The notes below the pieces were generated by a model. It worked only from the letters and a program-made list of their open reading frames with translations, did no database searches and had not been told where the DNA came from. Both the position numbers and the translations under genes were made by a program. From Desulfovibrio inopinatus DSM 10711 (GTDB lineage: Bacteria; Desulfobacterota; Desulfovibrionia; Desulfovibrionales; Desulfovibrionaceae), in NCBI RefSeq assembly GCF_000429305.1, contig NZ_AUBP01000012.1:62001-126000 (forward strand): 64,000 nt of DNA. The letters run 5' to 3'. Shown piece by piece: positions 43,317 to 53,875 of this stretch (position 1 is its first letter; every line of letters begins with the position of its first letter).

Positions 43317-43970
43317 ATGCTGGTCAAACATTGGATGAGCACAGACGTCACAAGCGTCACTCCCGAAACTTCAATGATGCGTGCCTCAAAAACAATGAAG
43401 GAAAATGGATTACGTCGCCTGCCGGTCGTGAATGACAAAAATCGTGTTGTCGGTATCGTCACCGACTCCGATATCAAGGAGGCTTCCCCCTCCAAAGCGA
43501 CGACCCTTGATGTCCACGAACTCTACTATCTCTTGTCGGAGATAAAAGTTGGTGACATCATGACGAAGAATCCTCTCACGGTGGCTCCCGACGATACCGT
43601 TGAAGAAGCAGCCGTGATTATGTTCGATAAAAAAATTGGCGGGCTGCCTGTTATCGATAAAGACAACTTCCTTGTCGGTATCCTCACCGAATCCGACGTC
43701 AACGAAGTCGTCATCAGCATTACCGGCGTCAAATACGGCGGTATTCAGCTCGCCATAGATCTGTCCGACGAGCCCGGGAACCTCCCGGAAGTTTTACGCA
43801 GCATCATTGCCAAAGGCGGCCGTATTTTATCCATTCTCACGGGCTATGATGAAACGCGAGGTAATGGACGACGAGTCTACATCCGTATTCGCGATATGGA
43901 CCCCGCGCCACTGGCTGAACTTAAAGCTGATATCGACTCTAAATTCAATGTATTCTACTGGAAAGAATAG
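43317..43970 (+). CDS. CBS-CBS-ACT domain protein
   Basis: AAGGAGG precedes the ATG. Two CBS domains (about 1-60 and 75-130; WMSTDVTSVTPETSM, DIMTKNPLTVAPDDT) are followed by an ACT domain (140-217; GIQLAIDLSDEPGNLPEVLRSIIAKGG). CBS pairs bind adenosyl ligands and ACT domains bind amino acids, so a small ligand-sensing protein is likely. The regulated partner is unknown. It is downstream of the PHP gene. Confidence 0.9.
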   Translation: MLVKHWMSTDVTSVTPETSMMRASKTMKENGLRRLPVVNDKNRVVGIVTDSDIKEASPSKATTLDVHELYYLLSEIKVGDIMTKNPLTVAPDDTVEEAAVIMFDKKIGGLPVIDKDNFLVGILTESDVNEVVISITGVKYGGIQLAIDLSDEPGNLPEVLRSIIAKGGRILSILTGYDETRGNGRRVYIRIRDMDPAPLAELKADIDSKFNVFYWKE

Positions 43971-43985
43971 CTGACGTCTCATAAT

Positions 43986-44016
43986 TTGGCACGTCCCCAT
44001 GGGCGTGCCAAGTTTC
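43986..44016. terminator. Hairpin between convergent genes
   Basis: Outer arms TTGGCACG (43986-43993) and CGTGCCAA (44004-44011) pair exactly and enclose a small inner palindrome, followed by GTTTC. Confidence 0.7.
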
Positions 44017-44027
44017 TCTCACTCGTT

Positions 44028-45242
44028 TCACATCATCTGGGCCGCTCGGCCTGAGCGGGCATCCGATTTTCGATAATATGGCCGCTTGGCCAAAAATCTA
44101 TATGACCGTCCGCCATGGACCATTTCCGCCAAACACTGTCCTCCTGCACGCAAAAAAAACTTCAGTGGAGCCAACATGCGAAGCGCTCGCAAACTTCCGT
44201 AAATAATCCGGCGTAGCCGTTTCGAATAAACAAGTTCAGGATAGATATCCATATCAAGGCCGGCTTTATACACTGGTGCAGGACTTGTGTCTGTCTCCAG
44301 AGCGTATGCGACAGCGTTCCCTGCCAGTTCCGCACTACGCATGGCATAATAAATGCCTTCCCCAAAAAGTGTTTCAACAAAACCAGCTGCATCACCGACA
44401 AGAAGCGCCTTGCGAAACACAGGGTTTTCCACAAAATTGCCATAGGGTAGCGCATGACCGCGTATATTTTCTCCCAATCCGTGCTCAAGTCCGAGGAAAT
44501 GAAGAAATTCTTCGAACCGTTCGCGAAATTGACCATTATTTGAACGATTAAGCCCGCCAATACCTACAGCCAAACGATCACCGTGAGGAAACACCCACGC
44601 ATACCCGGAACGAATAAACCCGGCATAGACCGTGGGAAACAATTCCATCAGGTCGGCATGTGGCCGAGAGACGCTGAGTGCGGCGTGACGGTCAAAATAA
44701 ATTTCCAGAGCTGTCGCCAAATCCTGTTGCCAGATATCATTAGGAAGGGGGAATGAACGACGAACCACACTGGTTGCACCGTCTGCCCCAATAATGTACG
44801 TCGCCGAAACGGTTTCTCCATTTTCTAATACGATCGTTCCTGTCGCGGGATCGACACGTTTGACTCGCTCGGTTTGGCGCACTTCTGTTCCTGCGCTAAC
44901 GGCTTTATTCAACAACAAAAGATCAAATACTCGACGGGAAACAAAATGAAAGGGTTGCGGTGTCCGTCCTTCGGATAACACCGTATTCTGATAGCGGATC
45001 CGGTATCCATAACAATGATGTGTCAGCGCACCACAATGCGCAAGCGTTTCAGCCGTTTCATCATGAACATGCCGAAGCAATTCCATGGATTTCCATGTGA
45101 GAAGGCCCGCGCACAACTTGTCGCGAGGAAATTGCTTTTTCTCGATGAGTAAAGTTTTGCATCCTTTGGAAGCCAGCACTGCAGCCGCCGTTGATCCAGC
45201 AGGCCCTCCTCCAATGACAATAACGTCATATGATTGTGTCAT
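44028..45242 (-). CDS. Geranylgeranyl reductase-type FAD oxidoreductase
   Basis: ATG 45242 is taken; a TTG at 45251 adds three residues. The 404-residue protein has the FAD-binding start YDVIVIGGGPAGSTAAAVLASKG, the YIIGADGATSVVRR motif and VGDAAGFVETLFGEGIYYAM, all typical of the family. Members reduce isoprenoid double bonds or act as other flavin monooxygenases. The substrate cannot be told from sequence. Confidence 0.9.
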   Translation of the reverse strand: MTQSYDVIVIGGGPAGSTAAAVLASKGCKTLLIEKKQFPRDKLCAGLLTWKSMELLRHVHDETAETLAHCGALTHHCYGYRIRYQNTVLSEGRTPQPFHFVSRRVFDLLLLNKAVSAGTEVRQTERVKRVDPATGTIVLENGETVSATYIIGADGATSVVRRSFPLPNDIWQQDLATALEIYFDRHAALSVSRPHADLMELFPTVYAGFIRSGYAWVFPHGDRLAVGIGGLNRSNNGQFRERFEEFLHFLGLEHGLGENIRGHALPYGNFVENPVFRKALLVGDAAGFVETLFGEGIYYAMRSAELAGNAVAYALETDTSPAPVYKAGLDMDIYPELVYSKRLRRIIYGSLRALRMLAPLKFFLRAGGQCLAEMVHGGRSYRFLAKRPYYRKSDARSGRAAQMM

Positions 45243-45395
45243 GGTCTTCAACCTAGTTCGGTCTTCTTGTTCGACGTAATGACAAACGGCAAAATTTCAC
45301 ATCATAGCAAACCACATGTATTCTGTTCCATACCGTGTTCGCATACATCCGTAAATCGTCAAAATGTTTGTTAACATCAACAACGTGATTCCCCC

Positions 45396-46082
45396 ATGCC
45401 AATTTGCGCTATTATATTTGATTTCGACGGTACCCTTGCCGAACTCACCCTTGATTTCGACATTATGAAGTCACGCCTTTTCACAATGGGGCATGCCTAT
45501 TTCGATTCCCCACCCAGTGTATATGACCGTCCTGCATTGGAATGGATCGAAGGGAGTGCCGGCCTTCTCCCCGAACCTCAAGCCAAAATGTTCAGACAGG
45601 ACGCCATGAACATTATCCAAGGTATGGAAGTGGAAGCCGCAACCCGTGGTCGATTGTTTCCATTCACACGCATTGTTTTCAAAAAACTCAGACAGGTTGG
45701 CATCAAGACCGGCATCATTACACGCAACTGCCGCCCCGCGGTGCTCACGGTTTTTCCCGATTGGGCTGAGTATACGGACGTACTGCTTACTCGCGACGAT
45801 GTTCCTTACGTCAAACCGAACCCAGCTCACCTTACGAACGCTCTCGAGAGGTTGGCAGTTCCTGTTGAACACGGTCTCATGGTAGGAGATCACCCCATGG
45901 ATATTCAGACGGGGAAAAACGCCGGCACGTTGACAGCCGGCTCGGCCTCAGGACGCTTTTCCATTCATGCGCTCTTTCAGGCCGGTGCAGATTTTGCGGA
46001 AACGAATATTTCTATTCTGGTTGATGTTCTTCAAAAGAAGAACCTCGTTGCGCATGATACGCAATCAGAATCTATTTTATAA
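45396..46082 (+). CDS. HAD-superfamily hydrolase
   Basis: The 228-residue protein has the HAD motif DFDGTLAEL near the start (nucleophile Asp9, Asp11) and the later VGDHPMDIQTGKNAG block. A helical cap follows the first motif, as in phosphoglycolate-phosphatase-like enzymes. The exact phosphate ester is unknown. The ribosome binding site is weak. Confidence 0.88.
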   Translation: MPICAIIFDFDGTLAELTLDFDIMKSRLFTMGHAYFDSPPSVYDRPALEWIEGSAGLLPEPQAKMFRQDAMNIIQGMEVEAATRGRLFPFTRIVFKKLRQVGIKTGIITRNCRPAVLTVFPDWAEYTDVLLTRDDVPYVKPNPAHLTNALERLAVPVEHGLMVGDHPMDIQTGKNAGTLTAGSASGRFSIHALFQAGADFAETNISILVDVLQKKNLVAHDTQSESIL

Positions 46083-46207
46083 GCCGAAATCTGACACTCT
46101 TCCATGGACTTTTTTCGCACTTCATGCTCACGTAAAGACCAACGCGTATATCGTTTTCTCTCAAAAGCAATTGTTCATAACCATTATCGGTCAACCCCTG
46201 TAGGCCT

Positions 46208-49200
46208 ATGAAATCCACACGCTTTTTGCGTCCTCCGTCATCATTGCGCGCGAAATTTCTTTTTATTATCATCCCGGTGACGCTGTTCAGCGTTTTCGTC
46301 TTCAGCGTATTGCTCTGGTATTTCTCCAACAGCACCATGGAACGTAATCTCCGCGTAAAAATGGATGCAATTCTCTCGACGCAACAAACTGCGCTTGCCG
46401 TTCCTCTTTGGCATAAAGATATCAAAAACCTGAAACGCATCGTCAAATCAATTGTGGATGACCCTGATGTTGTGACTGTTTCTGTGCTTGACGCACAAAA
46501 GAGCCTTATAACGCATCAATCCGACGCCACCCCGACACAAAAGAATGCCGTCAAATCCAATCGACAGCTCACCTATCAAACGGAATCTGGCCAGGACCAA
46601 CTCGTTGGTTACCTTATCGTGTCCTTCACAGGCGACCGTTTCCAATTAAATTCTCTCAATCGTATCTTGCGTGGACTGACTTTTTTTTGCCTTCTCGGCT
46701 GCATCACCGCCTGTAGTGCGTTTTATGCTTATATCATCTTTGTCAGTCGACCATTGAAACGTTTTTTGCACACCCTCCCCAGCAGACACCGCTTCGCCTC
46801 CCCCATCGCCGATGAGGTCAACAACGTCATCACCGCCTATAAAGATCTCAGTGACCACCTCTTCAAAGGCGAACAAGCATTGGCCAAAAGCGAAGCACGT
46901 TTCAAAGCTCTGGCCGACTCCACAGCAGCCGGTATTGTCATGTTGAACAAAGGCATCCCCATTTACATCAACCCCTCAGGATTAGCCCTCTTTGGGTATG
47001 ACGAAAAAAGCGCTCTTCGTTTCTGCAAGGGGCCTATTGATCGATTTCTCCACGAAGACGACGCCAACGCCGGGATCTGTCTTGCCCCCGACCTCACGCC
47101 GGATACTCCCCAGGCCAGTCGCTTCGAAGTACGTATTCGATCACGCAATGAAACGGTACGCTGGCTTGACTACATGGCTGTCATTTTCAACGACGCGGGG
47201 CTGGACATGATTCTGGCGTCCTTTATCGATATTACCGGACGCAAACGAATGGAAGAGGAGCTTACGCGTGCTCGGGACCGCGCAGAGGAGGCCAACCGTG
47301 CCAAAACCGAATTTCTGGCCAGTATGAGTCACGAAATTCGTACTCCGATGAACGCCATTGTCGGCATGTCCGAGATGCTTGATCAAACAGAACTGAATTC
47401 AGAACAGCGTCAATATGTCAACATCTTCCGGTCGGCCAGTGAAAACCTCATCACACTTATCGGCGATATTCTCGATATTTCCAAGGTAGAAGCGGGGCAT
47501 CTTGAACTCGAACATATCGCATTCAATCTCTCGAATACGCTGGAAAAAACGTGTGAGATTCTGGCTGTTCGAGCCCATCAAAAACAACTCGAACTCGCTT
47601 GCCATATTCAACCCGGAACTCCTGTTCATTTATACGGAGACCCAGCACGCCTTCGACAGGTTCTCGTCAACCTTGTCGGTAATGCCGTTAAATTCACGAA
47701 CAAAGGCCATATCCTTGTGACGGCAGAATGTGTACGCCTTGTCCCATCGCACAACAGTGAAGAAGCCCGGTTCCGGGCGACCTTGCGTATAGACGTCAAT
47801 GATACCGGCATCGGTATTCCTACAGACAAGCTCTCAACCATTTTTGACAGCTTTACGCAGGTCGATTCTTCTATTACCCGAAAATATGGTGGAACCGGCC
47901 TGGGATTACATATATCCAAACGACTGATTGAGCTGATGGGAGGCGAGATATTTGTTTCGAGCATTCCTGACAAAGGAAGCATTTTCACCGTTGTCATTGA
48001 TTTCGAAGCTGACGTTGATCCAATTCTGAAAAAAAGCAAACCCGTCGCGCAACTTGAAGGACGAAGCGTTCTTGTGGTTGACGATTTTCACGAAAATCTC
48101 CTCATCCTTGAAGAAACCCTGTCAAAGTGGGGAGCAACCGTCGCCACGGCGACAAATGGACAAGACGCTATAACGCTCTCCAATATCCGGCAGGAAACCG
48201 GTCATCCATTTGATATTCTCATCATTGATCGCACAATGCCTGATATGGATGGTTTTGCGACGATTGAACAGCTCAAATCATCAAGGACCTTCCCCAAAGG
48301 ATGTATCCTGCTTTTATCAACAGACTTTACCTCCAGCGATATCGCCAAAGCGCATGAATTAGGTATCAAGCATTATTTAACCAAGCCTTTAAAACAAGAA
48401 CGCCTGCGCCATGCCGTTGAAACGGTTCTTCAACCGGAGGCATCGCTTTCCCCTACCTCCGATGCTGTGTCTTCAACTTTGGCACCATCGCACTGGGGGG
48501 CACTGCGTCTTCTTGTCGCAGAAGATTCAGAATTCAACCAATATGTTATCAAAGCTTACCTCAAAGATACGTCATGCCAGCTCACCGTGGTCACCAACGG
48601 CCGTGAAGCCGTTGATGCTTTTATCGCGGGGTCTTATGATTTACTTCTTATGGATATACAAATGCCTATCCTTGATGGGTATGCCGCCATCCGTAAAATT
48701 CGTGAAATCGAATCTCAAACATTAGGCCAGCCTACTCCTATTATTGCTATGACGGCCTATGCCTTGGCCGGGGACAAAGAAAAGTGTCTGGCTGCAGGCT
48801 GCACCTCATATCTTCCCAAGCCAATAAAGAAGGATGCACTCTACCGTGCAATTGCCGATGCGTTACCGCACCTTCTGCACGATACGAACGAAGCCTCCTC
48901 CCCACATGACACGGAGCCGCAAATGCCTGAACTCCCAAAAGCCCCACACGACGAACAAAGCCCGATCATCGTGCAGGTTGATCCCGAATTTGCCGAAATA
49001 GCGCCCAAATTCCTCGACTCAGTCAAAGAGTTTACCCAGACGATCGAGATCGCGGCGCCCCAAAACGACTTCGAAACATGTCGGGTTCTTGGACATCGTA
49101 TGAAAGGCGAAGGAAAAGTCTTTGGCTTGGCTCCAGTCAGTGAAATGGGTGCAACAATCCAGAAAGCGGCGATGGAATCGGACTCGACTCGGCTCTTATC

Positions 49201-49261
49201 CACCGTGACCGACCTGAAAGGTTATGTTGCCCGCGTTGTATTCGATACGGGCAGCGAATAG
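46208..49261 (+). CDS. Hybrid sensor histidine kinase with two receivers and an Hpt domain
   Basis: The 1017-residue protein has two membrane spans (about 18-40 and 155-180) with a periplasmic sensor between, a PAS domain (about 230-345), HisKA with His375 (SMSHEIRTPMN) and a HATPase domain (about 480-600). Two receivers follow: Asp674 (LIIDRTMPDMDG) and Asp816 (LLLMDIQMPILDG). A C-terminal Hpt domain has His963 (LGHRMKGEG). All phosphorelay residues are present, so signal can pass along the chain in one protein. No obvious response regulator gene lies next to it. Confidence 0.95.
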   Translation: MKSTRFLRPPSSLRAKFLFIIIPVTLFSVFVFSVLLWYFSNSTMERNLRVKMDAILSTQQTALAVPLWHKDIKNLKRIVKSIVDDPDVVTVSVLDAQKSLITHQSDATPTQKNAVKSNRQLTYQTESGQDQLVGYLIVSFTGDRFQLNSLNRILRGLTFFCLLGCITACSAFYAYIIFVSRPLKRFLHTLPSRHRFASPIADEVNNVITAYKDLSDHLFKGEQALAKSEARFKALADSTAAGIVMLNKGIPIYINPSGLALFGYDEKSALRFCKGPIDRFLHEDDANAGICLAPDLTPDTPQASRFEVRIRSRNETVRWLDYMAVIFNDAGLDMILASFIDITGRKRMEEELTRARDRAEEANRAKTEFLASMSHEIRTPMNAIVGMSEMLDQTELNSEQRQYVNIFRSASENLITLIGDILDISKVEAGHLELEHIAFNLSNTLEKTCEILAVRAHQKQLELACHIQPGTPVHLYGDPARLRQVLVNLVGNAVKFTNKGHILVTAECVRLVPSHNSEEARFRATLRIDVNDTGIGIPTDKLSTIFDSFTQVDSSITRKYGGTGLGLHISKRLIELMGGEIFVSSIPDKGSIFTVVIDFEADVDPILKKSKPVAQLEGRSVLVVDDFHENLLILEETLSKWGATVATATNGQDAITLSNIRQETGHPFDILIIDRTMPDMDGFATIEQLKSSRTFPKGCILLLSTDFTSSDIAKAHELGIKHYLTKPLKQERLRHAVETVLQPEASLSPTSDAVSSTLAPSHWGALRLLVAEDSEFNQYVIKAYLKDTSCQLTVVTNGREAVDAFIAGSYDLLLMDIQMPILDGYAAIRKIREIESQTLGQPTPIIAMTAYALAGDKEKCLAAGCTSYLPKPIKKDALYRAIADALPHLLHDTNEASSPHDTEPQMPELPKAPHDEQSPIIVQVDPEFAEIAPKFLDSVKEFTQTIEIAAPQNDFETCRVLGHRMKGEGKVFGLAPVSEMGATIQKAAMESDSTRLLSTVTDLKGYVARVVFDTGSE

Positions 49262-49317
49262 CTTGACACATTGTCGAATACTCCACGACGCGTAAATGCT
49301 GCCAGCGAAAACACGTC

Positions 49318-49980
49318 ATGAATTTCCGTCACTGCTCTGCCAGACCGAAAACGCCTCCCCTATCGCTCACGCATGATGACTATGCAGCGTTTGCTGCGAT
49401 ATATGATCCAGCGACGGCCTTATGGCTCGACCCAATGCGTCGTCATGTTGTGCAAATCCTCACACAGGCAAAGGCCAAGTCGGTGCTTGATGTATGCTGT
49501 GGGACGGGGCGGTTCGTGCGGATGTTGGTTGATGCAGGTATGACGGTTTCCGGGCTGGATATTTCGCCAAGCATGTTGTCTCAAGCACAACGTACTTGCG
49601 GCGCGCGCGCAACACTCTCCCTTCAAGATGCCACGTGTATGGCCTTTTCCTCTCACACCTTCGATGCAGCGGTTATTGCAATGGCATTACACGAGAAAAC
49701 CGCCCCAGTAAGACAACGCATTCTTACGGAGATGATTCGTATCATCACGCCGGGAGGCATGCTGGTGCTGGTCGATTATGGTCCGCATGCCCATGTCAGT
49801 ATTGATGGAGTGTTCGTGGGTTTGGTCGAACGGCTTGCCGGAAAAACACACTATGCCAACTTTAAAGAATTCATGCACACTGGAGCACTTGACGGCCTGT
49901 CCCACATAAGAACGCTCACCCCACTGCATCGGGAACAATTTACACGAGCGATTTTCGAAGTCCGTTGTTATCAATGCTGA
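49318..49980 (+). CDS. Class I SAM-dependent methyltransferase
   Basis: The 220-residue protein has the SAM-binding motif VLDVCCGTGRFVRMLVDAG, the acidic loop GLDISPSML and GGMLVLVDYG. The fold matches the type 11 methyltransferases that act on small molecules or quinones. The substrate is unknown. It begins 56 bases after the hybrid kinase. Confidence 0.9.
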   Translation: MNFRHCSARPKTPPLSLTHDDYAAFAAIYDPATALWLDPMRRHVVQILTQAKAKSVLDVCCGTGRFVRMLVDAGMTVSGLDISPSMLSQAQRTCGARATLSLQDATCMAFSSHTFDAAVIAMALHEKTAPVRQRILTEMIRIITPGGMLVLVDYGPHAHVSIDGVFVGLVERLAGKTHYANFKEFMHTGALDGLSHIRTLTPLHREQFTRAIFEVRCYQC

Positions 49981-50054
49981 ATAGTGCAGGTTCCAGCCCG
50001 GAAAGGCGTCGGCAATACGCATATCTCAAGGGCGGCAATGCAGGAAATTCGTAG

Positions 50055-50975
50055 CTAAGCAGTAAATCCGCGACGGCCCAAGGCAAACATGCGGGTTGCC
50101 GTCCAATCCAGCACAAGCGTGGGACTCACGCCAGCGTTCAGTGCCTCTTGTGCATGACTCAGCACAAGATCGAATTGGCGTAAACCACGAACATCATAAC
50201 GTGAGAGTAAAAAAGAGGAAAATGCCGAGTCTGGTGTTGCAACGAGCGCGTCAGCCAAGTCCCGCTCGAGAGCCAAGAGAAAAGCTTGAGCCAAAGTTTT
50301 GTCGACGCGTTTTTTCACTCCGGTACGAGCGAACCAGCCGCGAGCACTCTGAATGAACCCGGCCAAGGCGTCTTTCCATTCGTCCAGATTTTCTCCTTCT
50401 GGAGTTTGGTGCGCCGCATAGGCCGGTTCTTTCCTATCGGGCCAAGCCAATGTCAGCACCCAGGACCGAGAAACAAGGGTCGAAAAAAGTCGTTCTCGCT
50501 GAGGGGCAAGCAAGACAAAGACATTGCCGGGCCGAGGCTCTTCCATAGATTTCAATAACGCATTTGCAGCCTCTTCCGTCAATCCTTGTGCGCCAGCCAT
50601 AACAACGACGCGCATTCCTGATCCTCGTGGTGGCTCCCCGACTTTAAGACGGAGTTCGCGAATCTCATCAACTTTGATAGATGCTGTTCGACCATCCAGA
50701 AAGATGAGATCCATAAACACTTTCTCTGCAATTTGATTGCAGATTTCACAATGCCCGCATGGAGCATCATCGGCAAGGCAATTCAAAGCGGCCGTATAGC
50801 GAAGTGCGGCTTTTTCCCGCTCCACCGAGACTCCTCCTTCAATAATGAGTACTTGAGGAGGTTTCGCGGCAATGCGCTCGATTTTGGCTTTGGCGAGATG
50901 TTGCCTGGATGAAAGAGCGAAATGATCCATGAGGAAATTCGAACGCGGCTGCACTGCAGCAGCCACGTTCGACAT
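50055..50975 (-). CDS. holB: DNA polymerase III delta-prime subunit
   Basis: The 306-residue protein has the clamp-loader layout: a zinc-module CGHCEICNQI and the sensor-type motif ALLKSMEEPRPGNVFVLL. The nucleotide loop is degenerate (IEGGVSVERE), as in delta-prime, which does not hydrolyse ATP. The ATG lies directly after the purA stop. It opens the clamp as part of the clamp-loader complex. Confidence 0.88.
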   Translation of the reverse strand: MSNVAAAVQPRSNFLMDHFALSSRQHLAKAKIERIAAKPPQVLIIEGGVSVEREKAALRYTAALNCLADDAPCGHCEICNQIAEKVFMDLIFLDGRTASIKVDEIRELRLKVGEPPRGSGMRVVVMAGAQGLTEEAANALLKSMEEPRPGNVFVLLAPQRERLFSTLVSRSWVLTLAWPDRKEPAYAAHQTPEGENLDEWKDALAGFIQSARGWFARTGVKKRVDKTLAQAFLLALERDLADALVATPDSAFSSFLLSRYDVRGLRQFDLVLSHAQEALNAGVSPTLVLDWTATRMFALGRRGFTA

Positions 50976-50976
50976 T

Positions 50977-52260
50977 TTATCGTATGATGGTTTGTTCGCG
51001 GCCCGGCCCGACCGAAATGATGGTCACAGGCGTTTCAAGCAGGGCTTCGATACGTTCAATATAGTTCCGAGCCGCTTGAGGCAGATCATCCCAGGATTTC
51101 GCACCGGAAATATCTTCGGCCCAACCAGGCATGGTTTCGTACACGGGGCTGACATGAGCTAAACCATTTTCCTGCTGCGGCGGATAATCGACAGTCTTGC
51201 CGTCCGTCTCGTAGGCCGTGCAGATTTGCAGCTCTTTGAGTCCACCAAGCACATCAAGCTTAGTCAACGCAATGCCTGTCGGGCCATTGAGTCTGACTGC
51301 CTGACGCAACACACAAATGTCGAGCCAGCCGCAACGACGTTTGCGCCCGGTGGTGGCACCGAATTCTGCGCCGACACTCTGCATGTGGTTTCCTGACTCA
51401 CACTCCAATTCCGTAGGAAAAGGTCCGGCACCAACACGGGTGGTGTAAGCTTTAACCACGGCGATAATTTCAGTCAGTCCACGCGGGGTGAAACCGGAGC
51501 CGGCTGCGGCATTGCCTGAAACCGTATTGGACGACGTGACAAACGGATATGTCCCATGATCAATATCGAGCATGGTTCCCTGAGCGCCTTCAAACAGGAT
51601 TGTTTTTCCCTGCTTCCGTGAAGTATCAAGGATTTCATCGACATCGGTCAAATAGGGAACAAGCCGGGCTGCAGCGTCCTTAATTTCCTCGAATACAGTT
51701 TCAACGGTCATAGCCGGCGCACTATAGAGCGAGGTAAACAGGACATTTTTTTCAGCCAACGCGGCTTCGATTTTAATCTTCAGCAACTCGACATCTGCAA
51801 AATCACAGGCACGAATGCCAATGCGTGACATTTTGTCTTCGTAGCATGGTCCAATGCCACGGCCTGTCGTCCCAATCCTGCCCCCTTCTTTGGCAGCTTC
51901 GCGAGCTGCATCAAGACGACGATGATAGGGCATGATGACCTGGGTTTTGCGGCTAATACGAATGCGTTGCGGTGAAACGTCAACACCGCGCGCTTCCAGT
52001 TTATCAAGTTCCTGGCAAAAAACGACAGGGTCGAGTACGACTCCATTGCCAATAAGGCACACTTTGCCCGGATGCAGGATGCCCGAAGGAATCAGGTGCA
52101 AAATGGTCTTTTCATCGTTGACGACCAAAGTATGGCCGGCATTGTTTCCGCCTTGGAACCGGGTGATGACGTCGGCCTTTTCGGTCATCAAATCAACGAT
52201 TTTGCCCTTGCCTTCGTCGCCCCATTGTGCACCATGGATGACGATGCTTTGTCCGGACAT
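50977..52260 (-). CDS. purA: Adenylosuccinate synthetase
   Basis: GGGAGG precedes ATG 52260. The 427-residue protein begins [20 protein letters not shown], the PurA GTP/IMP-binding loop, and has [11 protein letters not shown] and the C-terminal [11 protein letters not shown]. It joins IMP and aspartate in AMP synthesis. An in-frame upstream extension to 52347 has no ribosome binding site and is not used. Confidence 0.96.
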   Translation of the reverse strand: MSGQSIVIHGAQWGDEGKGKIVDLMTEKADVITRFQGGNNAGHTLVVNDEKTILHLIPSGILHPGKVCLIGNGVVLDPVVFCQELDKLEARGVDVSPQRIRISRKTQVIMPYHRRLDAAREAAKEGGRIGTTGRGIGPCYEDKMSRIGIRACDFADVELLKIKIEAALAEKNVLFTSLYSAPAMTVETVFEEIKDAAARLVPYLTDVDEILDTSRKQGKTILFEGAQGTMLDIDHGTYPFVTSSNTVSGNAAAGSGFTPRGLTEIIAVVKAYTTRVGAGPFPTELECESGNHMQSVGAEFGATTGRKRRCGWLDICVLRQAVRLNGPTGIALTKLDVLGGLKELQICTAYETDGKTVDYPPQQENGLAHVSPVYETMPGWAEDISGAKSWDDLPQAARNYIERIEALLETPVTIISVGPGREQTIIR

Positions 52261-52379
52261 CGGACCTCCCAGGTTGTGATGTTGATTCAAGCCATTTTCA
52301 CTAGCCAAAAGACCGTTTTCCATATCTCGGCCAATCAGGCTCGTCAATCCACGAACGAGAGAAATTCCTCAATTATTGT

Positions 52380-52706
52380 TTACAATCCGCACTCAAGTGT
52401 ACTGAAATCGTAAAACCACGCCAAAAAGTGACGAGCAGGATTGGCACTAAACGCATTGACAGCTTCAAGTGTCATGTCTATTGCCGCTGCCGGGCTCAGT
52501 GCATCAAGTACAAGACGATGGTGAGCCATAGGATAACAGATCGATTTGTCTTTGGACTCGATTTCGTATGAAAGAATATAGGCGACATCGTTGGATTTCT
52601 CGGACGACCACGCGCGCAATTGGACATGAATTTGCCCATTCTCTCCAACATTGCGGGTGCATTCATACAAATCGACCAAATATGCTGGTTCAACATGTTT
52701 TTGCAT
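52380..52706 (-). CDS. Protein of unknown function (108 residues)
   Basis: AAGGAG precedes ATG 52706. The soluble protein contains AYLVDLYECTRNVGENGQ and a helical C-terminal part (AAAIDMTLEAVNAFSANPARHFLAWFYDF). No family is recognised. It is divergent from the PilZ gene and precedes purA by about 120 bases. Confidence 0.7.
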   Translation of the reverse strand: MQKHVEPAYLVDLYECTRNVGENGQIHVQLRAWSSEKSNDVAYILSYEIESKDKSICYPMAHHRLVLDALSPAAAIDMTLEAVNAFSANPARHFLAWFYDFSTLECGL

Positions 52707-52815
52707 TACATTCTCCTTACGTATGCATTGAGAAATCATTGCGTATTCGCGCAAGATTCTCTATCACCGAAAGACATCGCGTACCATCGAAGTTGAAAAA
52801 AAGGATATTGGACGC

Positions 52816-53205
52816 ATGCACGCACAAGACCGCCGGACAAATGCAAGATTTTCATATGCCTGTAATGTCAAAGCGTTTCCATACAACTCGCAAAGCCATC
52901 ACAGCGACCTTTCTCCTAACTGTATCGAAGTGCAATTACTTGACCTGGCGGTGCATGGGGCACGATTTCTCGTCACATCGCTAGGGTCATGTTCCATGCC
53001 CGCAGTCGGTGACCAACTTGTCCTTCGCAGTCGCAGTATTCGTGACGACAAAGTATTTGACAATATGCTCTGCGAAGTCCGTTGGGTTGAGGATAATGAA
53101 TTTGGAGTTCGTTTCGCAATGACAGTAGACCGTTCAGACATTGAACTCCTCATCCTTTTAGTTGGCTCTGTCCCCGAAGGCCAGGACAAATCGTCCCATT
53201 CCTAA
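52816..53205 (+). CDS. PilZ-domain protein
   Basis: The 129-residue protein has the PilZ motif RxxxR (RTNAR, residues 7-11) and the second motif DLAVHG, where the usual Ser of DxSxxG is Ala. PilZ domains bind cyclic di-GMP and control motility or adhesion. The Ala change may weaken binding. AAGGA lies upstream of the ATG. The diguanylate cyclase-type protein at 57283 could supply the signal. Confidence 0.75.
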   Translation: MHAQDRRTNARFSYACNVKAFPYNSQSHHSDLSPNCIEVQLLDLAVHGARFLVTSLGSCSMPAVGDQLVLRSRSIRDDKVFDNMLCEVRWVEDNEFGVRFAMTVDRSDIELLILLVGSVPEGQDKSSHS

Positions 53206-53414
53206 ATGTCACAAAAATTTCATAAAAAAAAGAACTAGGACAACCAGCTGATATTTCGAATTTTTTGAAAATAAGAACAAATCTGCGGGTTGCGAAAATT
53301 GGTCAACGATTTATAACAGTGTTGCTTACGGGTGAGTCGTTCGTTTTGAGGAGCACATCGACGAAAGTGCTCCACCCCCGTCCGGTTTGAAAAAATCGAA
53401 GGACCGCCATTATT

Positions 53415-53744
53415 ATGGGATACTTTTTCAAACTCTTTTGTCTAGCCGCCGTATTTGTTGCGTTGTGCGCAAAAGGTGGTGAGCTGTGCAATACTTCAGG
53501 TTCCCTTTTTCCCACGGACAATGTGTTGTCCGCGGTAAATGGCTATTGTCTTGCCGAAACAGAAGACACGACGGCTCATGCTCCGAATGTTGACTATCAT
53601 GGTCTAAGCCCCCGGCCGGATCTGGCTGGGCGTATCCCTTTGCTCCAGCGCATGTCCGGAAAATCGTCGACCAATGTGAATCCGGAAAGCTGGTTTTTTA
53701 AGGTCGGTAAGGCCGCTTCAGGTCGAGTCAAAGACGGTATTTAA
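53415..53744 (+). CDS. Small exported protein of unknown function
   Basis: The 109-residue protein has a hydrophobic N-terminal segment (MGYFFKLFCLAAVFVALCAKG), either a signal peptide or a membrane anchor, and a polar rest with no known motif. The ribosome binding site is AAGGAC ten bases before the ATG. A hairpin with T-run follows before corA. Confidence 0.55.
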   Translation: MGYFFKLFCLAAVFVALCAKGGELCNTSGSLFPTDNVLSAVNGYCLAETEDTTAHAPNVDYHGLSPRPDLAGRIPLLQRMSGKSSTNVNPESWFFKVGKAASGRVKDGI

Positions 53745-53779
53745 TCGCCGCCCGGCCTTCTCGCGCCATAGGCGATACA

Positions 53780-53805
53780 GTGCTCCTGAAAGGAGTGCCT
53801 TTTTC
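53780..53805 (+). terminator. Terminator after the small exported protein gene
   Basis: A short hairpin (arms 53780-53787, 53791-53798, two G-T pairs) is followed by CTTTTTCTT. Confidence 0.65.
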
Positions 53806-53845
53806 TTATTGTGTACGGCGGCACATGCTGCCGACGTTTTTTTTT

Positions 53846-53875
53846 GCGACGCCTTCCGGCGTCGCCGTTTTTTTG
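53846..53875 (+). terminator. Terminator-like hairpin just before corA
   Basis: Eight-base arms GCGACGCC and GGCGTCGC (53846-53853, 53858-53865) enclose TTCC and are followed by CGTTTTTTT. It lies 18 bases upstream of the corA start codon and could attenuate corA or end the upstream message. Confidence 0.75.

Noticed and set aside
52816-53205. Clear cyclic di-GMP receptor
   Set aside because: The PilZ call is kept, but binding is not asserted because the Ser of DxSxxG is Ala here.
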